From: Pedobacter miscanthi
GTDB lineage: Bacteria > Bacteroidota > Bacteroidia > Sphingobacteriales > Sphingobacteriaceae
NCBI RefSeq assembly: GCF_003315595.1
Contig: NZ_QNQU01000016.1
Location: 62,001 to 126,000 of the forward strand
Direction of reading: 5' to 3'
Length of the DNA stretch: 64,000 nt
Shown: positions 57,803-64,000 of the stretch, in pieces
Numbering within the stretch: position 1 is the stretch's first letter
Layout: the number at the start of each line of letters is the position of its first letter
The notes under the pieces: model-generated
Seen by the model: the letters and a program-made list of their open reading frames with translations, nothing else
The model's database searches: none
Told to the model about the DNA's origin: nothing
Position numbers and translations under genes: made by a program

Positions 57803-58696
57803 ATGATTGATTTACCGGTAGTACCTGCTGTAACTGAAGTTAAACGCAAACCAGATTGGTTACGCGTAAAATTGCCCGTTGGTAAAGAATATGCACAAGT
57901 TCGTAGCCTGGTGGATACGCATAAGCTGCACACCATCTGCGAAAGCGGAAACTGCCCGAATATGGGCGAATGCTGGGGTGCAGGTACGGCAACTTTCATG
58001 ATTTTAGGTAACATTTGTACCCGCAGCTGCTCTTTCTGTGCAGTAGCTACAGGCCGCCCACTAGCAGTTGATGTTGATGAGCCCAACCGCATTGCCGATT
58101 CGGTAAGGTTAATGGGTGTAAAACACTGCGTAATTACCTCAGTAGACCGCGACGATCTAAAAGATGGCGGGTCGATTATCTGGGCCGAAACTTTACAGGC
58201 TATCCGCAGGGAAAGCCCAATCACTACTTTAGAAACCTTAATCCCTGATTTTAAAGGTCAGTGGGATAATTTATACCGCGTTTTAGAAGAACGCCCTGAG
58301 GTGGTATCGCATAATATGGAAACTGTTAAGCGTTTAACCCGTCAGGTGCGTATCCAGGCGAAATACGACAGAAGTTTAGAAGCTTTAAAAAGAATTTCGG
58401 AATTTGGTTTAAGAACAAAAACAGGTATTATGCTTGGCCTTGGCGAAACCGAAGAAGATATTTTCGAAGCCATGGACGATTTAGTGGCCAATGGTGTTCA
58501 CATTTTAACATTAGGCCAATACTTACAACCAACCCGCAACCACCATCCGGTTGTAGACTGGATCCACCCAGATACTTTTGCGATGTACAAAGAAGCAGGT
58601 TTGGCAAAAGGCCTAAAATATGTAGAAAGCGGTCCGTTGGTACGTTCATCATACCATGCAGAAAAACACCTTTTTCCAATTGAAGGAATAGCCTAA
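57803..58696 (+). CDS. lipA: Lipoyl synthase
   Basis: 297 residues, radical-SAM enzyme that inserts two sulfurs into protein-bound octanoyl chains (GcvH, E2 subunits). The auxiliary cluster ligands are C46, C51, C57 (CESGNCPNMGEC), the radical-SAM cluster C72, C76, C79 (CTRSCSFC), and the C-terminal RSSYHA supplies the serine ligand. All are present. Monocistronic, with a strong terminator after it. Confidence 0.97.
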   Translation: MIDLPVVPAVTEVKRKPDWLRVKLPVGKEYAQVRSLVDTHKLHTICESGNCPNMGECWGAGTATFMILGNICTRSCSFCAVATGRPLAVDVDEPNRIADSVRLMGVKHCVITSVDRDDLKDGGSIIWAETLQAIRRESPITTLETLIPDFKGQWDNLYRVLEERPEVVSHNMETVKRLTRQVRIQAKYDRSLEALKRISEFGLRTKTGIMLGLGETEEDIFEAMDDLVANGVHILTLGQYLQPTRNHHPVVDWIHPDTFAMYKEAGLAKGLKYVESGPLVRSSYHAEKHLFPIEGIA

Positions 58697-58722
58697 ACCG
58701 ATTATCTATTCATCGGTTTTAG

Positions 58723-58775
58723 AATGTTTTAGAAATCGTACTCTTTAATGGAATGCATTTCTAAAACATTTTTTT
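58723..58775 (+). terminator. Rho-independent terminator of lipA
   Basis: AATGTTTTAGAAAT (58723-58736) pairs exactly with ATTTCTAAAACATT (58757-58770), followed by T7. Confidence 0.8.
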
Positions 58776-58812
58776 GCTTTTAGTGTTCTGAATTGTATCT
58801 TAGTAACCAATA

Positions 58813-59364
58813 GTGACTGCATTAAAAAAATTAACCCTAACTGAGCCGGAACTTGTTCAAGCACTGCAATCGAAAGATCCAGCGGTACTAAAAACACTGT
58901 ACAGTATGTATTCGTCGGCGCTATATGGTGTTATTTCACGCATTATTACCCACACCGAACTTGCTGAAGACGTATTACAGGAAACTTTCGTTAAAATATG
59001 GCAATCGGCAGCACACTACGATAATACCAAAGGACGTTTGTTTACGTGGATGATGAATATTGCCCGCAATTTATCGATCGACAAACTCCGTTCTAAAGAT
59101 TTTAAGAATTCACTCAAAAACCAAGATATAGAAAATAACGTAAGTTTCGTTGATGAACAAAACAAGGTTACGTTTAACCCGGATGTTCTTGGTGTTAAGC
59201 AACTTGTAGATAACCTTAAACCGGATTTACAAGCAGTTCTTGATTTAGTTTATTACAAGGGTTTCACGCATGTGGAAGCCGCAGAAAAGTTAGATCTGCC
59301 ATTAGGTACGGTGAAAACCCGGATCCGCCTGGCTATTATTGAATTGAGAAGGAATTTTAATTGA
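58813..59364 (+). CDS. ECF-type RNA polymerase sigma factor
   Basis: 183 residues, GTG start. Region 2 about 25-95 (TELAEDVLQETFVKIWQSA, ARNLSIDKLRSKDF) and region 4 about 125-180 (YYKGFTHVEAAEKLDLPLGTVKTRIRLA). Overlaps the anti-sigma gene by 4 nt (TTGA), so the pair is coupled. Similar to the SigK/RskA-type pairs. Confidence 0.92.
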   Translation: MTALKKLTLTEPELVQALQSKDPAVLKTLYSMYSSALYGVISRIITHTELAEDVLQETFVKIWQSAAHYDNTKGRLFTWMMNIARNLSIDKLRSKDFKNSLKNQDIENNVSFVDEQNKVTFNPDVLGVKQLVDNLKPDLQAVLDLVYYKGFTHVEAAEKLDLPLGTVKTRIRLAIIELRRNFN

Positions 59365-60224
59365 GCGTGGAAAATTTAAAAGCATATATCGAATCTGGAG
59401 TACTTGAACTGTACGTTTTAGGTGATTTATCACCTGAAGAAGCGTTGCAGGTTGAGGAAATGGCATCTCAAAACCCAGAGGTTAGAGATGAGATAGCCGC
59501 CATTGAGGAGGCTATGGAGCAATATGCTATGCAAAATGCTGTAGAACCATCTGCAGATGTAGAAACAAGATTATTCGAAAAGTTGGGATTAAGTGAAGTT
59601 GAAGAGAATGTGAATGTTCAACCCGAACCAATTTATACTGAAGAACCAAGAATTATACGTTTGGATGGAAGTGATGCTAAAGTGAGAACTTTACGTTATG
59701 CCTTAGTTGCCTGTGTAGCTTTATTGGTAGTAAGTACGGCCGCATTGTTTATTACTTATAACAAGTTAAACGATGCACACGACCAGATTGCAAGTTTAAG
59801 CCTTGATAAGCAAAAATTTGCAGGGATTGTGAGTAAACTGGAATACGAGAACCAGGGTTTGGATAATATCGCTGCAATGGCAGAAAGTAAGGAATGGGCA
59901 ACCATCCGCATGACTGGTCAGCCGTTTAGCCCAGCCTCTAAAATGAAGGTATTCTGGAACAAAAAAGATAAAAGTGTGCTGATCAACTATGTGGCGATGG
60001 ATTTGCCGAAAGCTGATGCGGAGCACGAATATCAGTTGTGGGCCCTGGTAAATGGCAAACCAGTAAGTTTAGGTGTATTTGGTAAAACAGATTCAACCAA
60101 TAATGAAGCACTGGTAAAAATGCAGGCAATACAGGAAGCACAAGCTTTTGCGGTAACTTTAGAACCTATGGGTGGAAGTGTTAATCCAACCATGGAGAAA
60201 CTTACCGTAATGGGCGGCGTTTAA
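59361..60224 (+). CDS. RskA-type anti-sigma factor, membrane-spanning
   Basis: 287 residues, TTG start in overlap with the sigma gene (a GTG two codons later is possible). Cytoplasmic N-terminus about 1-105 (YVLGDLSPEEALQVEEMASQNPEV, the anti-sigma helix layout without the zinc HxxxCxxC), one membrane span about 111-133, then a periplasmic RskA domain about 165-287 (GQPFSPASKMKVFWNKKDKS, HEYQLWALVNGKPVSLGVF). It should hold the ECF factor until an envelope signal releases it. Confidence 0.9.
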   Translation: MSVENLKAYIESGVLELYVLGDLSPEEALQVEEMASQNPEVRDEIAAIEEAMEQYAMQNAVEPSADVETRLFEKLGLSEVEENVNVQPEPIYTEEPRIIRLDGSDAKVRTLRYALVACVALLVVSTAALFITYNKLNDAHDQIASLSLDKQKFAGIVSKLEYENQGLDNIAAMAESKEWATIRMTGQPFSPASKMKVFWNKKDKSVLINYVAMDLPKADAEHEYQLWALVNGKPVSLGVFGKTDSTNNEALVKMQAIQEAQAFAVTLEPMGGSVNPTMEKLTVMGGV

Positions 60225-60251
60225 AATAGGCATTATTAACTAAACATATTA

Positions 60252-60284
60252 AATCCCGGCATTGATGAAATGCCGGGATTTTTT
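60252..60284 (+). terminator. Rho-independent terminator of the sigma/anti-sigma operon
   Basis: AATCCCGGCATT (60252-60263), loop GATGA, AATGCCGGGATT (60269-60280), T run. Confidence 0.9.
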
Positions 60285-60302
60285 GTTTCCTTCCCGCTTA
60301 AG

Positions 60303-60380
60303 CGTCATTTCGACTGAAGCGCAGCGAAATGCCCGCCTGCTTCGGGCAGGGAGAAATCTATCGTTGCAGATTTCTCCACT
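60303..60380 (+). repeat. Family A repeat, left half with extra hairpin
   Basis: CGTCATTTCGACTGAAGCG, then GCCCGCCTGCTTCGGGC and GAGAAATCTATCG; the right end is missing. Confidence 0.7.
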
Positions 60381-60390
60381 TTTACTCGTC

Positions 60391-60540
60391 TTAGCGTCTC
60401 CAAATGCTATTAAGTTAGGTTTTTTAACCACAGATGCACACAGATAAACACGGATTTTATCTGTGTGCGTCCTTTTTATCTGTGGTTAAATTATATTATC
60501 TGGGGTTATTGGCTTAACTTAATAGCATTGTTAGCGTCTC
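60391..60540. mobile_element. MITE-like element with 10-bp target-site duplication
   Basis: TTAGCGTCTC occurs at 60391-60400 and again at 60531-60540. Between them, terminal inverted repeats AATGCTATTAAGTTA (60403-60417) and its exact complement (60515-60529) enclose two further nested inverted repeats (TTAACCACAGAT at 60424/60478; GCACACAGATAAA at 60436/60456). 130 bp, no coding capacity: the signature of a non-autonomous transposed element. Confidence 0.8.
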
Positions 60541-60607
60541 GCTGAGATCCACTTTTTTTAAAAAATTCTACCACCTTGGTTCGTGTCGCCACGAACCAAA
60601 AAATAAC

Positions 60608-61309
60608 TTAAGATTTCGCTGCGTATTTCACTTCCTCGTAAGGTTGCACCAACACCCAGCCTTCGCCAAAAAATTCTAACTGGAACGATTCGCCGCTTCC
60701 CCTGCCGATGAATGAGCCAAAGGTTAAATTGGTTTTGATATTAGGCGTTAAATTTTCCGACCATGCTACAGTCGCATTTGGATCGGTATAAACAGGCTGG
60801 TTGGCTGTAACCCTTAATAAAATCGGTTCGCCATGCGTGGTAATGGCAATGTATCCACTTCCCGATAGTTTTACCTGGAATAAACCACCGCTCATCATCC
60901 CGGCTATGCTTTTGAGCATTTTTATTTCATTTTTGATGTTTTCTTCCAGGGCTAAAACGTCGTTCCCGTTAACAAAAACCGATTCATTTTGAAGTTTGAT
61001 GATTTTTACTTTCTTGCCTTCATCAGCCAGGTACAATTTACCGGTTCCGGTTGCGTGCATCAGCGATGTTCCTTCGCCAGAGATGGCTTTCTTTAACAAA
61101 CCACCCAATCCTTTACTCAACAAACCTTCTCTTTTAAAATCGATGTTACCGATATAAGCTACCATTGATCCGGCTTTAGCTAAAATCTTTTGATTTTTTA
61201 AGTTAACCTCAAGCAGGGCCGGTTTTTCCAGTTCAAAAAAATCGTTTTCTGCCGGGTTTTCTGCCGATTCCTTAATAAGCTCATTCAGCGTATACTCTTT
61301 TTGTGCCAT
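60608..61309 (-). CDS. AIM24/TIGR00266-family protein
   Basis: 233 residues, all-beta, no signal peptide. Family segments: GSMVAYIGNIDFKREG, GTGKLYLADEGKKV, GGLFQVKLSGSGYIAIT and the glycine-rich ending LTFGSFIGRGSGESFQLEF followed by GWVLVQPYEE. The bacterial role is not established. Isolated gene. Confidence 0.88.
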   Translation of the reverse strand: MAQKEYTLNELIKESAENPAENDFFELEKPALLEVNLKNQKILAKAGSMVAYIGNIDFKREGLLSKGLGGLLKKAISGEGTSLMHATGTGKLYLADEGKKVKIIKLQNESVFVNGNDVLALEENIKNEIKMLKSIAGMMSGGLFQVKLSGSGYIAITTHGEPILLRVTANQPVYTDPNATVAWSENLTPNIKTNLTFGSFIGRGSGESFQLEFFGEGWVLVQPYEEVKYAAKS

Positions 61310-61422
61310 AATAATTTTTTTCCGTTTTTAAGATATCTGATAAATATTCCCTTAAACTATAAATTATTAACTAGAAACATAGTAGGATAGCTTCGCTTTT
61401 TTTCCACAACCCAATTTTAAAA

Positions 61423-62919
61423 CTATTTGGAGATGAGGATCTTAATCTCCTTTGATATTCTTATTGCCATCTGAGATGCTGTAACTACAAAATGATCGTG
61501 CGCCAAACCATCTCCAGCTTTGCCATGGATGTAACAAGCCAGAATAGCAGCATCGGTTGCTGAATATTTCTGCGCTACAAAACCTGCAATAATCCCGGTA
61601 AGAATATCACCCATTCCACCCTGGGCCATTGCCGGATTACCGGTTGGGTTAATCAGCACTTTACCTGTTGGCAGGCAGATAAAAGTATATTGGTTTTTAA
61701 GGATAATCACGATCTTGAGCTTTTTTGCCTGTTCTTTAGCCTTTTGCACCCTATCCCACCAACTTTCATGCCCGCCAAACAAACGGTCGAATTCTTTTAC
61801 ATGAGGAGTGAGGATACTGTTTGGAGCCAGTTTTTCGATCAGATCAGATCTTTCTCCCAAAATATTCAGCGCATCTGCATCAACTACCAAAGGCTGACCA
61901 GTGAAGATCAAACTTTCTAATAGCTTTTCATTTTCAGGATTGGTACCTAAACCAGGTCCAATGGCAACCGCCTGGTATTTTTTGAGGTCTTCAATCCTGG
62001 TGTATTCGTCTCTTGGCAACGCCATTACTTCTGGCAAAGTGGTATTAAGTGCTGTTAAACCGCTTTGTGGAATGCAGGCAGTGGTTAAACCTGCACCGCT
62101 ATGCAAACACGCCATCGACGAAAGTAAGGCAGCACCCATGGTATTGGTATTGCCGGCTATAATCAGCGCATGACCATAAGTTCCTTTATGGCTGAACAAT
62201 TTCCGCGGAAGGAGGATTTTTTGAATATCGCTTTCCCCGATCAAATAAAAATCTGAATCCTGTTTCTGGATAAAGGCTTCATCAAGATCAATATCTGCTA
62301 CCTCGAATTTTTCGGTTGCAGCCGTCGATTCGGGAAAGAAAAAATTAATTTTTGGCCGTTGAAAGGAGATGGTTTTATAGGCCTTAATGCCATTATAATC
62401 TTCAGGCTGCTTTCCTTCTGCAAAAAAACCTGTAGGTACATCAACTGCGTATACCTTTTTATTAAGTTTATTGATAGCGCGAACCAACTCTTCATAATTA
62501 CCACTCAAAGGTTTATTTAAACCCGAGCCTAAAATGGCATCGATGATGAGATCTGCCTTTAAATTTTTCAGATCTGATGGCTGGTTGATATCCGTTTTTT
62601 TACATCGCGACTCGTTTATCCGTTGCAGGTTAATGGCAAAATCATCGCTTTGTTTATCACTGAAATTAACAATATAAACCTTCACATTATCATAACCGTT
62701 GGCTAGCAATAAGTGCGCTATAGCCAATCCATCGCCACCGTTATTGCCTTTTCCGCAAAAAATGGCTACACTTTTAGTGGTATCAAACTCATCCCTCAAA
62801 AAACATTGTACAAATGCCCTGGCTGCTTTTTCCATCAGATCGATAGAAGCAATGGGTTTGTTGGCAATGGTAAACTGATCGGCACTGCGCATTTGGGCAG
62901 AAGTAAGCAAGGTTCGCAT
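61423..62919 (-). CDS. nnr: Bifunctional NAD(P)H-hydrate epimerase / ADP-dependent dehydratase
   Basis: 498 residues, two domains fused as in E. coli Nnr. Residues 1-215: epimerase (YjeF-N) with CGKGNNGGDGLAIAHLL. Residues about 225-495: dehydratase of the ribokinase superfamily with LIIAGNTNTMGAALLSSMA, IGPGLGTNPEN and GNPAMAQGGMGDILTGI. Together they repair hydrated, dead NAD(P)H. Cytosolic. Confidence 0.95.
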   Translation of the reverse strand: MRTLLTSAQMRSADQFTIANKPIASIDLMEKAARAFVQCFLRDEFDTTKSVAIFCGKGNNGGDGLAIAHLLLANGYDNVKVYIVNFSDKQSDDFAINLQRINESRCKKTDINQPSDLKNLKADLIIDAILGSGLNKPLSGNYEELVRAINKLNKKVYAVDVPTGFFAEGKQPEDYNGIKAYKTISFQRPKINFFFPESTAATEKFEVADIDLDEAFIQKQDSDFYLIGESDIQKILLPRKLFSHKGTYGHALIIAGNTNTMGAALLSSMACLHSGAGLTTACIPQSGLTALNTTLPEVMALPRDEYTRIEDLKKYQAVAIGPGLGTNPENEKLLESLIFTGQPLVVDADALNILGERSDLIEKLAPNSILTPHVKEFDRLFGGHESWWDRVQKAKEQAKKLKIVIILKNQYTFICLPTGKVLINPTGNPAMAQGGMGDILTGIIAGFVAQKYSATDAAILACYIHGKAGDGLAHDHFVVTASQMAIRISKEIKILISK

Positions 62920-63084
62920 ATCACTAAGGTAAGGGTATACAGCTATAATGCAAAAGATCCGGTTTTGTTTGATTTTTAAAGCAATATTCCTGTTTCTAAA
63001 AAAAGTTAGCTTAGTGTCTTTTTATTTTTATACCTTTTCCCAATCTTTAACGTTTTGTAAAGAATTAAATTAAATCTCAAAACA

Positions 63085-63492
63085 ATGAATCAAAAACCAT
63101 CGAATGCATTTGTGGCAGCCGCCTGGATTGCATTAGGTATCGGAATGATCGGCTTTATTGTAGGCCTGTGGCGTTCTGATATGCTTCTTAACGAAAAAGG
63201 ATATTATTTTACCGTATTGATGTTTGGCCTTTTTGCCGTAATCTCTTTACAAAAAGCTGTTCGCGATAAATTGGAAGGAATCCCTGTTACAGAAATTTAC
63301 TATGGTCTGAGCTGGTTTTCTACCCTGTTAACCATTACTTTACTGGTAATTGGTTTATGGAATGCCACTTTATTACCTAGCGAAAAGGGATTTTATGCCT
63401 TTGCCTTTTTACTATCTCTTTTTGGTGCCATTACGGTACAGAAAAACACGAGAGATAGCCAGATTGTGAATAAAAACCGCGATTCGGAGTAG
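63085..63492 (+). CDS. YiaA/YiaB-family inner-membrane protein
   Basis: 135 residues with four membrane segments in two repeats: IALGIGMIGFIVGLWRSDMLLNEKGYY and the parallel LTITLLVIGLWNATLLPSEKGFY, each followed by an aromatic/Gly-rich span. Function unknown for the family. Confidence 0.85.
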   Translation: MNQKPSNAFVAAAWIALGIGMIGFIVGLWRSDMLLNEKGYYFTVLMFGLFAVISLQKAVRDKLEGIPVTEIYYGLSWFSTLLTITLLVIGLWNATLLPSEKGFYAFAFLLSLFGAITVQKNTRDSQIVNKNRDSE

Positions 63493-63520
63493 ACAAAAAC
63501 TATCATTAATGAATTTTAAA

Positions 63521-63549
63521 AAACCAATGCACTGTCATTGGTTTTTTTA
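63521..63549 (+). terminator. Rho-independent terminator after the YiaA gene
   Basis: AAACCAATG (63521-63529), loop CACTGT, CATTGGTTT (63536-63544), T run. Confidence 0.75.
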
Positions 63550-63686
63550 TTTTTAATCAAAAATCAATTTTATTAACTCCTCAAACTAAAAAATAATTAC
63601 TACTTTAAACATCAGATACCGAGGCTAATAGTTTATCATTTTCGAGCAAATTTTATAAACCTATTTAAATCTTATAAATCCATACA

Positions 63687-64000
63687 ATGGAACAAAAAGA
63701 TGGCTTAAAGAAAACGCTTACCCCGTTTATGTTATGGGGCCTGGGGGTTGGTTATGTAATTTCGGGGATGTATTTTGGCTGGAACCTGGGCCTCGAAAAA
63801 GGTGGCACCCTGGGTATGGCCATCGCTACTGTTGCCATTATGGTGATGTATGTAACCTTTAGTTTCAGTTATGCCGAACTGGCCTGCGCCATACCTAAAG
63901 CCGGTGGGGTTTTCGATTATGCCAACACTGCGTTGGGTAAAAATATTGGCTTTATTGCCGGTATTGCGCAAATGGTCGAATTTATATTTGCACCACCAGC
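63687..64000 (+). CDS. Ethanolamine permease (APC family), N-terminal part
   Basis: Runs off the right edge; 104 codons visible from the ATG at 63687. Three hydrophobic segments and the ethanolamine-permease words GVGYVISGMYFGWNLGL, FSYAELACAIPKAGGVFDYA and GIAQMVEFIFAPP. It would import ethanolamine across the inner membrane; eutB/eutC-type ammonia-lyase genes may follow outside the window. Confidence 0.88.
   Translation, partial: MEQKDGLKKTLTPFMLWGLGVGYVISGMYFGWNLGLEKGGTLGMAIATVAIMVMYVTFSFSYAELACAIPKAGGVFDYANTALGKNIGFIAGIAQMVEFIFAPP

Noticed and set aside
1..64000. tRNA, rRNA, tmRNA genes
   Set aside because: No cloverleaf or T-loop GGTTCGAATCC-type segment followed by an acceptor pairing was found on reading both strands; a covariance scan would be needed to exclude them fully.

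Overview
The window looks like a chromosomal segment of a Bacteroidota, most likely Sphingobacteriaceae (Pedobacter-like). The DNA is AT-rich. Promoters that can be read are of the Bacteroidetes type (TTTG, about 20 bp, then TAnnTTTG) and Shine-Dalgarno sites are mostly absent. Gene content fits this group: bacillithiol synthesis (BshA) with a YpdA-type reductase, a fused MBL/double-rhodanese protein, an OstA-like LptA protein, bactofilin with M23 peptidase, AIM24 and DUF1361 proteins, and many palindromic intergenic repeats. I saw no tRNA, rRNA, CRISPR array, prophage or transposase gene.

Layout. 1-10 kb: 5' part of glycine dehydrogenase (gcvP), a lipoprotein, a DMT exporter, pdxJ, an ArnT-like glycosyltransferase with GtrA, a 40-residue membrane peptide, a polysaccharide deacetylase and ahcY. 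10-19 kb: CBS protein, M23 peptidase/bactofilin pair, M28 peptidase, TerC protein coupled to a polyprenyl diphosphate synthase, an alpha/beta hydrolase, and two coupled small ORFs with cytochrome-oxidase-like words. 19-31 kb: ypdA, MBL-rhodanese, asparaginase, TatD, uvrA, three membrane/exported unknowns, and a flavodoxin-reductase-like oxidoreductase. 31-45 kb: lytic transglycosylase, RluB-like pseudouridine synthase with a long repetitive basic N-terminus, a tandem 119-bp repeat block, lactonase/SRPBCC/(frameshifted) PhyH operon, J-domain-KTSC protein, bshA, tilS divergent from OstA-like protein, a RelE-type toxin-antitoxin pair, and rdgB. 45-64 kb: periplasmic chaperone/SurA/MoxR operon, DinB protein, a short promoter-to-terminator unit of about 110 nt, TPR protein, a GDPD homologue lacking both catalytic histidines, M28 peptidase, DUF559 nuclease set in C-rich repeats, cysS, GNAT, lipA, an ECF sigma/anti-sigma pair, AIM24, NnrDE, YiaA, and the 5' end of an ethanolamine permease.

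Shared themes. BshA, YpdA and the MBL-rhodanese protein point to low-molecular-weight thiol and persulfide chemistry, though they are not in one operon. Envelope building and remodelling recurs (M23/bactofilin, lytic transglycosylase, deacetylase, OstA-like, SurA-like, polyprenyl synthase, ArnT-like/GtrA). Five genes (pdxJ, tilS, OstA-like, cysS, lipA) have a TAnnTTTG box exactly 4 nt before the start codon, which predicts leaderless mRNAs.

The intergenic DNA is the most unusual part: about a dozen copies of a roughly 75-130 bp imperfect palindrome, a MITE-like element with a 10-bp target duplication, a 110-bp repeat present in two inverted copies, and several degenerate stuttering repeat families, some of which reach into coding ends (uvrA tail, phyH tail).
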